A stretch of DNA of 64,000 bases from Engraulis encrasicolus (lineage: Eukaryota > Chordata > Actinopteri > Clupeiformes > Engraulidae): NCBI RefSeq assembly GCF_034702125.1, contig NC_085880.1, positions 19,936,028-20,000,027 of the forward strand, read 5' to 3'. This document shows, piece after piece, positions 38,404 to 50,764 of this stretch. Within the stretch, counting starts at the first letter, position 1. Every line of letters starts with the position of its first letter. The notes beneath the pieces were generated by a model. That model saw only the letters and a list, made by a program, of their open reading frames with translations. It had not been told where the DNA came from and ran no database searches. The translations under genes were made by a program, and so were the position numbers.

Positions 38404-39303
38404 GAACAACAAACATGCATTGGAGCACTCTGAGCTGGAGCTGTGATATTTGGCCCAGAGTCATGATGTTGTAGGACATTAATAAACTGCATAGCGTATT
38501 CCAGGGCAGGCGATGTGGGCGAGACAACAACAACAAAACATACAACAGACAAACAAGTAAACAAGCGCCATGCATCATGTAGCCTATCCAGCATGGAGTT
38601 CTGATGGCCACTAAGCTGTAATACTGTATCTGTTTGATGACATATCTTTAATATTTCTTTTCCCTTTTTCTCCGTTTTAAGTACCACCTTAAAAGCTTTA
38701 CCAAGTGGGTAGCCATATACTTAGACACAAAGATAGAACACCTCTATGAACTCTACTCTACTCTAAACAAATCATATGTGTTACTGTTCCGCCTGTGCAT
38801 CTGTATACAGCAATGGCTTCATCAGTCATAATTCCTCAGTCTGATCATATTTACATACAGGGACGTACAGAAGCTGCTGCCTACTCGTCGTCAGGTCCAA
38901 TGCCTCTGCACAGACGAACATCAACAGATGCAAGACTACAATCTGACAGCCAGTCAATCCCCTTGGCTTATACATGCATGTACAGACATTGATGTACAAG
39001 GTGATTCACAAGCTTGGTTGTATACAGTAGATTGCTGCTGACTGTGTATCATATCATTACATTCAGAATACAGTATCTGGGTCAAACGGGGCGGCAACAA
39101 ACTTTACCGTACCTCTGCTCTTCCAACGACAACAGGATTTTACTGTACTACATGGGTCAGTGACGTTTCAGCAGTAGCACAAGTCAGGGCGGTGCAACGA
39201 CAGACAGTGCCACTATTATATGGATTCGTTTGTTTGTTTGTTTGTTTGTTTTTAGTGAACTATCTAAGAACCATATTCATTGCAGCGTATCAACCACTAA
39301 TTC
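38404..39303. other. Intergenic sequence, no gene
   Basis: Ordinary intergenic sequence with a (TTTG)n run at 39227-39252. No repeat with clear ends and no coding domain. Confidence 0.35.
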
Positions 39304-39311
39304 ATTTATGG

Positions 39312-41778
39312 CAGTGGTGGACGAAGTACACCAGTTATGTACTTGAGTAAAAGTACAGTTACCTTGCATTGAAAACTACTCAAGTAAAAGTGAAAGTATT
39401 CACCTCACTTTTTTACTTGAGTAGAAGTACAAAAGTATCTGCCATCAAAAATACTTAAGTACTAAAAGTAAAAAGTAAAAACTTAAAAATGAGGCCTTTG
39501 GTGCAATTTTAATATTTAAGTGTTGTAGGCCTAGTTTGGTCATATCTAATTAAATATCCTCTGATTTGCATAGGCTATACCAACTGAACATGTTAGAACT
39601 AGGCCTTAACAGGCCTCAGAAACACTGTGGAGTAAGTCCATGGATGTTATAGCATCAGAAGTTCATTTTCACCTCTCTAAACAGTTAATACTGACCCTAA
39701 CATGCCCAAAAGAACACATGAAAGGCCATTAATATTAAGAATGATCAGGCTGAAATTGATTATATGCCTATTAGAACAACTACTACAATACCCCCCAGCC
39801 GTAGGCCTAGTCCAGTATAGGCCTACTTATTTGTGACAGCAAGGAGTTAGAGTAGTAGCCAATAAAGTACTTTATGTTTAATTTTTATTATAATTATGGT
39901 TTTGGTAGACTTCTTCTTCTCTTATTATTATTATTATTATTATTATTATATTATTATTATTATTATTATGTAGTGTTTGGTTATGTTAAGGTTGGCTTAG
40001 GCCTATGTATGGGCAAACAGACTTCTTGCGATTCTAAGCTACCTTTAAAGATAGGAACATCTTCATATACTTGTAATGGTCTCTTTTTGCTAGATGCCAA
40101 TGATTTGCAATAGCCTACTTGATACAACTTAATTGGAACACTTCTGCCTGATCATGAAAAAGCCTTTTGTGCCTGTGTACATCACTGGGCCAATATTTAG
40201 CCAAAGTCCACTTTTTTCTCTCTCTTTTCTTTTTTTTATTACTTTGTTATTGTTGTTTTTTACAACCTCACTTTGGTGGTATTGCCAGTGCTTTTCATAT
40301 CTACTGTAGCCTACTGATCTGACTTAAGGGAAAGGATACATGTTGCAAGGATACATGTTGAATGTAGCCTCACTTTGCACGGTATGATGGGCATGGCTAA
40401 TCCTCATGTAAAGATACAAACCCTTTACACAAGCCTCTTTTCCATAAAGTTGAAGCAAATAATTTTTTTTGGTGACAGGGGAGTCTATTAGACAAGTAAT
40501 TGTTATTCCCAACTGCTTCAGAAAATACTGCAATGTATTGAGGGGAAAGAATGCTATCACGGAGTTGTGCGGCTGGATGGTTTGGAATAAGCAGCGTTTA
40601 GGCATCCTGTGTACTTGACTCAATAAACCAACACGCTACAAAAGCGGCAATTATGTGACTCTCTTGTAAGCCATAACACAGATATAGCACAGTAAGTCAA
40701 ATAAGCAGTAGGGCCTACATTAAGTATCAATTCGCTGATTATTCAGTTCAAACGCGAAGCCTATCAGACAAATTTCGTCTTGTCAGGAGAGTGCAGCCTG
40801 CAGTGCGAGCCAAACCTCTCCCCCACACAACGAATACGACGTGCAGATTAATACACTCTAACAAAGTTATTGTCGCCTGCTTTGTTGTTTTGCTGTGCTT
40901 TCCGCATGTTACTAGAAAGTAGGTACCGTTTCTTCTTATTTCAATTCGTCTCGCAAGTCGCAACAGTGGACACATCAGTGGTCTTGCTCTGCTCGCTTTC
41001 CTTCTAAAACTAAATCTGTACAGGAGAGCTTGTTGTCACGTGACACATTACAACCAATCACAATGGCGAATCTCTGAGTCTGCCAATCGGATTCAGTTTT
41101 ACTTTCTTCACACCAGCATGACCAGGGCATTCAACATGAATTAATTCACCTGCCGTGTATCGCCTTAAAAAAATTAAAAAAAGGAACGAGTGTAGCTGTA
41201 AATGTAACGAAGTGAAAGTAAATTTCGCTTTGAAATGTAGTGAAGTAAAAGTATAAAGTCTTACCAAATAAAAATACTTGAGTAAAGTATGAAAGTATGA
41301 AAATGTTACTTAAGTACAGTAACGAATTACATTTACTTCGTTACTGTCCACTGTCGTGCCAAAAAGTGAGTGCCTGCCAGAACACGAGTGCCCTCATTGA
41401 AACCAATGACATTTTTTGAGAGAAAATTATACAATTTCTTGCAGAATGAATTACATAATTTATGAACTAAAAATATGCTTATGAAACATTACTCGTCCTG
41501 CACTTAATATGAGCTATTTGAATGAAACTGTAACATTTGTTATGACAATTCTTCGATTCTTTCATGGAAATAATACTGAAATTGTAACCAGTTCTTTGTA
41601 ATACTTCCAGAAGGAATGTAGATGCTTTATTGATAGGCTTTCCATCTTAAATTGTGTCAGATTTATCTGCAAAAATGGGTAAAAACTATCTGAAAAATTG
41701 GTCATCGGTTTCCATTGGTTTCAATGAGGGCACTCGTGTTCTGGCAGGCACTCGCTTTTCGGCACGACACCACCACTG
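39312..41778. mobile_element. 2.5-kb Tol2-like hAT element carrying a nested insertion
   Basis: Starts CAGTGGTGGACGAAGTA. Removing the nested element at 41352-41769 leaves a right end whose complement begins CAGTGGTGGAC. ATTTATGG flanks the whole (39304-39311 and 41779-41786). Both subterminal regions are dense in ACTTGAGTAAAAGTA-type words, typical of Tol2-like hATs. Without the nested piece it is about 2.05 kb and shows no transposase ORF, so it is non-autonomous or internally deleted. It also contains a (TTA)n run at 39922-39968 and a unique segment near 40980-41090 with CACGTGAC and CCAATCACAATGGCG. Confidence 0.9.
41352..41769. mobile_element. Nested element with 57-bp TIR and 4-bp target duplication
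   Basis: A 418-bp element whose ends TGTCGTGCCAAAAAGTGAG and, reversed, TGTCGTGCCGAAAAGCGAG continue as complementary arms for about 57 bases with two mismatches. CCAC flanks both sides (41348-41351 and 41770-41773). The 4-bp duplication with a TGTNR terminus recalls Ginger-type elements, but no transposase is present and the class is tentative. It interrupts the last bases of the hAT element around it. Confidence 0.85.
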
Positions 41779-41786
41779 ATTTATGG

Positions 41787-42825
41787 GGCATTAAATGCTG
41801 TTACTCCACCTGACGCCTGAGCCCAAAAAAAGTCTTTCATAATCCATATGCAGTCATTCAGTCTTTGCCGTGTTGCCCAACATAGGAAGATGTCTACTGT
41901 GACTGTGACACATGGTTTCAATCGAGACGATGAGCTGCTCTCTAATTTTGAACTAACTTCCTGTCCCGCTCCTCTTCTTACAGGTATATCTAATGTCATC
42001 TCCAAACAGCAGAGCTGAATAATAACACAGAAACCTTACTACTGCAATCAGCTTTCACGAGGAAAAAATCTACACGGCCGAAAAGTATTTTAACCACAAT
42101 ACCTCTGCCGCCCTTGGCTGTCTTTCAAATGGTTGTTGTATTTGAGCATCGAACATTAATCTGCGGATATGATTTCACCAGGCAAAAGAGTCTATATTGA
42201 GTATTGAGTATGTACGTATAGGGCGGAACAAGACGTAATGATCACAGCACTAGAACTCATTAAACATTCAGAATTAATGAAATAGAATGGGCCCAATAGA
42301 GGGAGATCGTGTGTCATCGCCTTGTTTACTCCAGGGAAGACGAGCCACATGTAACATGCCAGTCTGCCGAGGTTCACATATCATGCATGCAACATGGTGG
42401 TGTTGTGGTCAATTACTAATTGTTTAATATTTACAGATATGCACAAACATCAGTCTTGAGTGGGTGTAAACACAAAAAGAAAACCATTAACTTTTAAACA
42501 CAGCCTTATATTCAGCTCTGTCCGCACAAATTAAGACCCACTTTGTGTAATAACAAGTAAATATTGCAAATAGCAAAGGAATGTGATTCATCATTTCACT
42601 GTTGACGTAGGGGCACTTCTGTGGTTTCATCAAGTGTCATTATTATCAAACCTGTATTCATGCCTTCTTCTCATGACATCTGCTACCCATGGCAATCAGT
42701 CAGTCTCCGCTCCCGCCTCCATCACAGACATGGGAGGGCCCTGCCATTAGCCTTCAGCCTCCTGCAAGGCATGCTATACTCCCCGCTACGCCTGATCACT
42801 CTCCACAGACGGAGCCTGTCAAAAT
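41787..42825. promoter_or_regulatory. Unique region, candidate regulatory island
   Basis: Repeat-poor sequence with homeodomain-type cores: AACATTAATCTGCGG, GGTCAATTACTAATTGTTTAA and AGAATTAATGAA. CTCTTCTTACAGGTAT near 41975 resembles a splice acceptor but no coding exon follows. An enhancer role is inferred only from composition and motif content. Confidence 0.25.
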
Positions 42826-42827
42826 CA

Positions 42828-42869
42828 CACACACGCACGCACGCACGCACGCACGCACGCACACACACA
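42828..42869. repeat. (CACG)n / (CA)n microsatellite
   Basis: About eight CACG/GCAC units followed by CA. Confidence 0.9.
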
Positions 42870-43051
42870 ATATTCAGTCAATAAGGTAGATAATGTATAG
42901 CAGCCAGGGCAACAGACAGGGACACTGATGAACTTAATGAGGAAAGTAAATCATATAATGCTGAATAAGGAAAACAAAATTGGTCCACCATTACCTAAAG
43001 CAGCAACATGTGGTATAAAAGCCAACCCTTCACTTTTGCCTTTACAGTAAA

Positions 43052-43394
43052 AGGTGCACTGTGTAGGATGGTGGCCAGAGCAGGTACTGCAACTATGCTG
43101 CTAACGGAAACTTTACTTTCATGAATATTTATCAAGTAATAAAGTAAGTAATATTTACTAGTATGACCAAAGTGCAGTAAGTTTTGCAGCTAAAAATATA
43201 TATTTCTGGAAATTCAAAATGGCGGACAATGGAGAAGATCCCCCTTTTCATGAATGAAAAGTTCAATTTTCCCAGTCATAATGAATGTATTAGAATTTGA
43301 TGGTGGTGGTAAGTGTTCATGACAAAGGTAACATCTGTAAATGGGCAGCATTTATTCTGAAAATAAACTACTAAAAATCATACACAGTGCACCT
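43052..43394 (+). mobile_element. TTAA MITE (piggyBac-like), complete copy
   Basis: A 343-bp element starting AGGTGCACTGTGTAGGATG and ending CATACACAGTGCACCT. The right flank is TTAA (43395-43398); the left is TAAA, a one-step decay of TTAA. Its interior matches 57919-58254 and, inverted, 31625-31984. Confidence 0.85.
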
Positions 43395-43399
43395 TTAAC

Positions 43400-44300
43400 A
43401 ATCATTGATGGTGCTTTAATATATTAACCATTTATTAACCATATTAACCATCCAGCCTAGAATACTATTGCACATGCAACCTAAGACGACCATACCCACG
43501 CAATTAAATAGAGTTTTCCTGGTTAATATTTTTTTTTTACATCTTTTCATAGGAATTACATCCTGCAAATGTAACCCCAGGCATTACAAGCATCCCAATA
43601 CAATCAGAAAAAAGCCAGGCCAGAGTTCAAGAGGAGAGACATGGAATACATAAAAGAATAAGGTCAAATTTGCAATTTTATTGTTGAAAGAAGACTTCAA
43701 CTACAGTATTTATAATAAATATGCAACATTTTCTTTTTGAACTAATAATCAATCATTATTAGTATGCCATTTCAGACAGCAAACTTTCAAACATAAAATT
43801 AGTCTTTTGAGATCTTAATATCGAAATTTAGTTCTATTCATCCTTCATCGCTTTTTCCCGAGGTAATGAAATGGAAGGAATACTTGAAAATCACTGAGAA
43901 ATGAAAAGGGGTATTTTCATTTTATAGTAATATAATAACATAATATCACCATCATAAATGAGAGTACTGCAAGCCAAAAAGCTAGAGCGTTATGTGCAGG
44001 GTAGTAGAAAAGTAATTCTTATGATAGCGGTACCTATATAATATATTATACATTATTGTACTACCATATTATACTTTAATCCACTCAAAGGTCTTTATAG
44101 TGAGTTTTCCAATATCGTAAGGCTTGATGGAGCGTGACAAAAATGAGTCTTCCGAGTACCCTGTATGACTGTGTATCAGCCTATATGACTTGGAGCCATT
44201 GTACATATAATATCTAATGCCACACATTTGCTGATGCAATACAATAGGTCACATGCCTCTACATTAGCACGGGTCATAGTACATTTTTTTACGCACACAC
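43400..44300. other. AT-rich intergenic sequence, no gene
   Basis: No coding domain and no repeat with clear ends. Confidence 0.35.
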
Positions 44301-44318
44301 ATATGACCCACTATGTGT

Positions 44319-44561
<243 letters not shown>

Positions 44562-45691
44562 ATTATTACTGGGTTAAGTATGTGATTCAGAACATTGTGA
44601 GTGAGTCGACTCTCACTACAGGGCAGCTGGTAATCCTGCTTACAAATGAGGAGTGGGATTTGAGGTGGCCTCTTGACATGGAGGACATTGCATGCGTGGC
44701 CAATATGGACCCGTGTTTGTTTCAAGACACACAGCAGCGCCGGCCGTATTAGCACGAATACAGTACACTACAGTACAAGCCATGTCTTTGGAATGGGAGA
44801 CCAATAGGAGACCATTTCCATACAAAATCATAATAAATAAATAATAATAATAACTGATTTTTTTTTGCTTGACATAACCATGGATTAGTCAGTCCGGACA
44901 AGCAAGTTATTGCTTGTTCATGCACTTGCTCCCCATGTGCGTATATGTCTGTGTGGTTAAGATATTTGTATTTTTATATTTTTTATAGCCACTGTATGTG
45001 TCATTATGGATGTTTGGGGAAAGGAGTGCAAGTACAATAAAGAGTAAATAATAAATAGCATTTAAAAATCTTCATTTTATTCTACGCATGACCTGCATTT
45101 TGAAAATATGTAATGAACATGAGCAAGGCATACATGTCTGCAGAGATGGCAGCGGGGCCCCTAAAAACATCCAATTATTGGTGAGCCCTCCCCCCACCAA
45201 AAAAAACCTTTTCAATTGCCTGCCAACCCGGCGTAGGAGTCTCAAAAACCCCTCATGTTCACCCCCTCTTATGGGACGGGGGAGTGAGGGGTGGGGGTGG
45301 TGGGCAGTGGGGGCTAGACCTTCTACAGATAGTCAAACAGCGACACTCATCTTTAACCCATTTTAGCCTAAGCCCTTTTTGGGAAAAGGTGCTCTCTGCC
45401 TATTAAAACCTAAATATCTCAGCCTCCGAAGCACATAAAAACATGAAGTAAGTTGCATTTAAAAGCCAGGACTCTCATTTTGCATTGGAATGTGTGCATT
45501 CATCTCTGCCACACATCTCAAGAGCCTGCATGCAGCGTATTATACAGTGTGTTGCTCCAGGCTAAAATGAGTTAAAGGGCAGGTCGAAAAAAGCAGAGGC
45601 AGGAAAGAGATAGCCTACTGCATGATGAGAATGTTTTGACACAAAGTGAATCAGGATACGCTACGGTATAATACACAGAGAGTATATTACA
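44562..45691. other. Intergenic sequence, no gene
   Basis: Contains a short (AAT)n run at 44830-44852 and a G/C homopolymer-rich patch near 45186-45310. No recognised gene or complete repeat. Confidence 0.35.
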
Positions 45692-45699
45692 CAATATAG

Positions 45700-47933
45700 C
45701 AGGCACATGCATGGCATAGTTGCCCACGGTGCCCGAGCAACGGCCCTTTTGCCCACATTGGCTGATATTGCCCTTCCAAGGGAGGGGAAAATAATATGGC
45801 AATTATAATTTCATATTTCAATATCATTTGATTTCTTTATAATTCATAATTTTGATTTAAGTTTTGTACAATAAAGACTTAAGTCAGTCATACAAATTCA
45901 TCAGACCCGTCGAGAATGGGCACGAGCGATGTGAGGTAGGTACTACGCAACAACTCCGGTGGGGAGGGAGAAGGCACGCGACAGGCCCTTGAGCGCCTAT
46001 GAGACACACGAAAGATTTTGAAGATGCCTGGGTGTCGGCTAGAGCCCTACACACAGTCTACATATTAGGGTACAAAATATGCTCACAATCAACCTCTCTA
46101 ATACAATGTTGAGTTTAGAACTTTTAGTTATCATACATCTGACAGCCAGCCAGCGCCACGTTTAGGTAGCAAAAAAACCCGACAGCCAGCTGTAGATATG
46201 CCTCGGAAAAATAGGCTAAGATTTCATGTTTCAACTGATTTGCTTTGCAATTCGTATTTTTGATTGAAGCTTCCTAAATTAAGTTTTCAAATTCAGATTC
46301 ACCTGCACCTCGAGATAGGCAAAGGGAGGGGCAGCATGCGCGATGCGGGGGGCACGCGCAGCTCTACATGGGAGGGAGGGGGGAACAAGCATGCGACCAG
46401 GGCAGAGACGCAAAATATGTCGAAGATGTCGTGGGAGTAGAGCGACTGCCCTGACGGCCTGAGGTGAGCTGGAAACACAGCCGACTACACAGTATTAAAC
46501 TACATGATCACAATTAATGTCTCTTAAAGCCGATCTCGAGTTTAGGACGTTTGATCCTAAATAATCTGACAGCCGGGGTGTGCCACGTTCAGATATTGGG
46601 GGAATACGACAGCCAGCTAGCTTGCTTGCAGTCAACGTTTTACATGGCTCAGGTTGTTTTGTGGAAGGCTAACCCAACTAAGAAACATGGAGATGACATG
46701 TCGTTTTATCAAGCAAGAGAGAACTTAAGGGGGTAGGCTAGCTAAAGGAAGCACATCTCTGCAGAGTTGGCTGCGAAAAAAATGAACAGGTGCAGGTGAG
46801 GCAGAGAATCTTTTTCAGGATTGTAGAGGTTTGATCTTGGTGAGACCGCTAGGAAAGTGCGTTTTCTTACGCTGATATAGCCTATTCTCCGACCCAAAGA
46901 TAGGCTACTGTTTCCACTGTCAATGTCCATGTAATTGAATCCACTCCACGTGATAACTGACGTTTACTGTTCTTCTCAAGACATAGGCCTACAAAATGTG
47001 CATGAACTAACTAAAATATCTGTAATGAAAATAAAAGGTTATAAAGTCTGCGAGAAGCTCGGAGCTTCAGAGCAACATATAAGAACTGGTGCTCCCACGC
47101 CACGGTTCTTTGTGATCTGAAATGAAAGCCGGCTCGTCCATTCTTAAAGCGACAGTACACATTTTTAATATAGGCTACAAAAGACCCAACAAATGACCTA
47201 AGCCTGTGAATTCTTATTGTTTTAGCTTTCCTATATAATATTCATCATTTTAATCATGGAATAGGCCTATGCCTATTAATAAAATTTCAAATTCAAATTA
47301 AATGATCTTTTTAACAATTTTTAACTATTTCTATTTATTATAACTTAAAGTCTACTTTGGCTGCTACAAGGATTATAAAGATGACAGTGGGTTAATTGAT
47401 TAAGCATCCTCATATTTAGCCTATTAATTTACTCATCATTTCATTTCATTTAAGATGAGGATGACTCAGAGCCACAGACCTCTGCACATAGGGCAGGTAG
47501 GCATAAGACTGATAATCTCTGTGACTGATACAGGTTTAAAAACTATCAAGGCTTTTTCTCATAATTTCATTTAATTTAGGGGCAGCCACATACCACACAT
47601 GAGGACATGTGGATCAGGAGACATTTAGGGCAGGTGGGCATAAGGCTGATCATCTCTGATATGATTAATAGGTAGGCCTTCATGTTTAAAAACTAGCATG
47701 TTATATCATATGGTACGCATATTCAGGATACTATACAATAAAAAATATTAATAATTATGACAATAATATACTACTTCTACTACTACTACTAAAAATAATA
47801 ATACCCATGGTGCAGTTTCCTAAAAATTCTGAAGGCCGCTCATTGCTGATGTTTTTTTTTTTTTGGGGGGGGGGGGGGTGCCCTTTCTTCAGGTTAGAGC
47901 AACTGCCCTTTGAAATTCCTGTGCACGTCCCTG
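45700..47933. mobile_element. 2.2-kb hAT element with internal tandem duplication
   Basis: Starts CAGGCACATGCATGG and ends with the complement of CAGGGACGTGCACAGG. CAATATAG flanks both ends (45692-45699 and 47934-47941), a perfect 8-bp target duplication. Inside, two diverged units of about 400 bases (roughly 45840-46230 and 46250-46640) share CTGACAGCC, GCCACGTT, CGACAGCCAGCT and CACAATNAA-GTCTCT-TA blocks. No transposase ORF is recognisable; the longest frames, about 60 residues, have no known domain. Confidence 0.85.
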
Positions 47934-47999
47934 CAATATAGTATAGTGTAACAGCATGTTACGATATATACACTGATAAATGTGTGCACCCATAGCACC

Positions 48000-48340
48000 A
48001 CGTGGCGTCAGGGCTCCGCTTATGGCCTGACCAAACGAATAATGATTAAAAGGAGAAACGTTCTCATGCATAATTGAATTAGCATGACTGAGAGGGAGAG
48101 ATGAATGAGTCGATTGCATCATCATCATCATCATCACCCATCGCACTGTACCGACTGCCTCACAGTCACACTCCAGTGACGTCGTCCCTGGCCTCGTCCT
48201 ACTGGGTAAACCAAATGTGACTGGTGCCCCCGATTGCCGAGGGGGTCCGACTGTCGAGTAAGATTTTCCACATCCTGTAAATGTGGCTTGGTAGCATTTC
48301 AAACCACATTAATCTCCCTGCGGAACTTCAATAGTTGGAA
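48000..48340. promoter_or_regulatory. Candidate regulatory island
   Basis: Unique sequence holding an ATGCATAAT POU/homeodomain-like site (48066-48074) next to TTGAATTAGCATGAC, a GTGACGTC CRE-like site near 48176 and CACATTAATCTC. A (CAT)n run lies at 48118-48136. No coding evidence; conservation untested. Confidence 0.3.
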
Positions 48341-48402
48341 AATTGCTGGAATAGGAATAGGAGTGACATTTAATATCAGAAGCACGGGGCCCGGCGATGC
48401 GG

Positions 48403-48443
48403 GGACGGACGGACGGACGGACGGACGGACGGACGGACAGACG
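48403..48443. repeat. (GGAC)n microsatellite
   Basis: About nine GGAC units followed by AGACG. It gives a spurious Arg-Thr-Asp-Gly reading frame. Confidence 0.95.
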
Positions 48444-48859
48444 TGGATGGATGGAAGAAGAGGGGCAAGTCGTTCGCGCAGAAATCAAAGCTTCCACTCT
48501 GTCCGTCACACCTTCTGCTCTACTGTCTACTCTACTCTACGGCAGCTCGGGGGGGTCAATCTGGCTTTCTTGGAGGCCGGGCTAATGCAAAGCTGTTGTG
48601 TCCCAACATGACTCTCTCTCTCTCACTCGCAAAACAAACAAACAAGCGCACGATGACCGCCAGATGACTCAGAGGTCCATGCCGCTGTACCCGCCTCCGC
48701 CGTAATCCCCCAATCGCTAAGTGATATTTAATCATACAACACAGCAGCGCCACCCCACACACAACGACAGCCACCAAACACTGCCCCTGGCTCTTGCTGC
48801 CATCGTGTGCGTAAAGCACAGTACAGTGCGTTCTGTTTGTTTTGTAGGCCGGCTTACAC

Positions 48860-49070
48860 CTGCCCTGCGCGGGGTAAAGTGGGCAAGTGGATTGCCCCTG
48901 GGATCGAGACCCCCGTTGGCAATCCCTTAGAATATCCGAGTTCCACAGCGTCCACTGATGTCAAGCCGCTATAACAGCTGAGCATTGCAGGCGGGGTCCT
49001 CGTGTCAATCTTCTCCATAACATCAGAGCATTGCAGGCGGGGGCCTCGTGTCAATCCTGCAGAACAGTCT
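48860..49070. repeat. Unique segment with a two-copy 45-bp duplication
   Basis: GAGCATTGCAGGCGGGG followed by CCTCGTGTCAATC occurs twice, near 48979 and 49024. The rest is unremarkable. Confidence 0.6.
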
Positions 49071-49133
49071 GAGTGCAGTAGCAGAACAAGCTATGGTACA
49101 TGCTGTGCAGTGCAGAGGTGAAGCCCCCAGGCA

Positions 49134-49290
49134 GAGGCGGATTGACACACATGCTAGATATGGCTGCAGCCTAGGGGCCCCCACCTAACAGCCAAAACAA
49201 AAGCAAAACCTAGTCAATATTGTCAACTTGGCATTGCCACACTTCATAAATTCATGGAACAAACGAAAAACTAATGTACCAAGTAGTTAA
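49134..49290. mobile_element. hAT MITE left-end fragment
   Basis: CAGAGGCGGATTGACACACA, GCTAGATATGGCTGCA and CCTAGGGGCC match the start of the elements at 7437 and 51418. No right terminus was found, so the copy is truncated. Confidence 0.5.
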
Positions 49291-49544
49291 AAAATGGCAC
49301 TAATAATGCCTAAAAAACGTTTTCTATTCTACTTATTCCATTATAAAATTGAATAATTTAAAATTCATTTTAGATATGCTAGGTCAACCACACATTCTAC
49401 CAAAAACAGCATCAGAATAGTTCCACGTTACTGGAGGAAGGCATCGCAAGCACATGAATTCAGGTGACGTCAGCGTCATTGTCATCATCAGCGTCCAACT
49501 GGGGCATGCCCTGCTGGCACCCCACTCAAACACACGCACGGAAC

Positions 49545-49726
49545 AGTGTTGCCAGATTGGGCGGTTTCCTGCTTAGGATGGCCGTCTGCGGGTAAAAATG
49601 GATTTTGGAGAAAAAACGCCCAATTTGTGGCCATAGAAATCAATAGAATTGGTCAGCATTTAGTGCTTCCAGGCGGGTTTTGAGCATTTTTGGGGCTGGA
49701 AATTATCAGCTTCATCTGGCAACCCT
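49545..49726. mobile_element. MITE with GTTGCCAGAT termini, copy 1
   Basis: A 182-bp element starting AGTGTTGCCAGATTGGG and ending ATCTGGCAACCCT, flanked by GGAAC on both sides (49540-49544 and 49727-49731). It shares ATTTGTGGCCATAGAAATCA and TTAGTGCTTCCAGGC with the copy at 56876. Confidence 0.75.
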
Positions 49727-50159
49727 GGAACGGGAAACCAACCAGCCTTCTCTGCATGTCCCTCTCTGATTGGTGCAGAGCACTGCCAGCTTGCAAGCTT
49801 TTGCTTGAGCAAGACAGAGCTCCTGTGTTTTAACCCCTTAGCGCAGAGGCTATGTTATAACCTTACTGTCACCATAATTGTAATGGCTATGTCTTAATAT
49901 GTTACTTGAGGCTCTCTGTGCTGTCATAGCAATGTTGTTATGATGTAGTTGAGTATTTTCAGCAAATAGTGAATAGGCCCGCCAACGATCCCATCTGCAG
50001 TAAGAGGCTACAGACATTCTCTGCGTACATGGACTCATGCGTGGAATATTGGTCAAGGGTAAAGGAAAACACACACATGGACACACATTTACGCTCACAC
50101 ACCCACATGAGACACTGTTACGTGGCCCAAGCAGTGGCGTCTTGAGGCTGTGGTGTGTG

Positions 50160-50243
<84 letters not shown>
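50160..50243. repeat. (TG)n microsatellite
   Basis: About 42 TG units, preceded by a CAGTGGCGTCTTGAGG stretch that resembles an hAT left end. Confidence 0.95.
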
Positions 50244-50244
<1 letters not shown>

Positions 50245-50764
50245 AGTTCCCTACACTAGCTGACCCTGTGGCCTGCAGGCTCCACAATGCCACAGAGAGT
50301 GACGCTCAGCTAGCTGCTCAGGCAGAAACAAAGGGAGGCCAAGCAGCTAGCAGTAGCAGCCAACAGGAGAAGCAGTAGTAGTAGTAGCCAGCAGCAGTCA
50401 TTGGCAGCATTTGTGACGGCACATTTCTACGCAGTCTGCACAGGGTGCATGTGCACTTCACCATTTCAATGCATTCTGTTTAGAGTTTTTAAAACTAGAA
50501 TGCATTGTAATATCGCATTGCACATGAGCGATGCGCAGACTTCGCAGAAATGCGCCATTGCGAACGCGGCCAATGACGCCTGGGTTCCAGAGAGACATCA
50601 GAGCCCCACCCCCTCCTCCTACTTCCTGTCTGCTACTCGTCCCCTCACCCCACTCCCATCTCCCGCATGACGCTAGGAGGACAGTGGAGACTGTTACTAC
50701 ACTGGAGCATCCTGGGACATCGGGGTGACGTTACAATGGCAGGATGATGACAACAGAGGAGGGG

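Noticed and set aside
41960..42005. Splice acceptor (CTCTTCTTACAGGTAT) as an exon of a second gene
   Set aside because: No open coding frame or matching donor follows; a single acceptor-like word is expected by chance.
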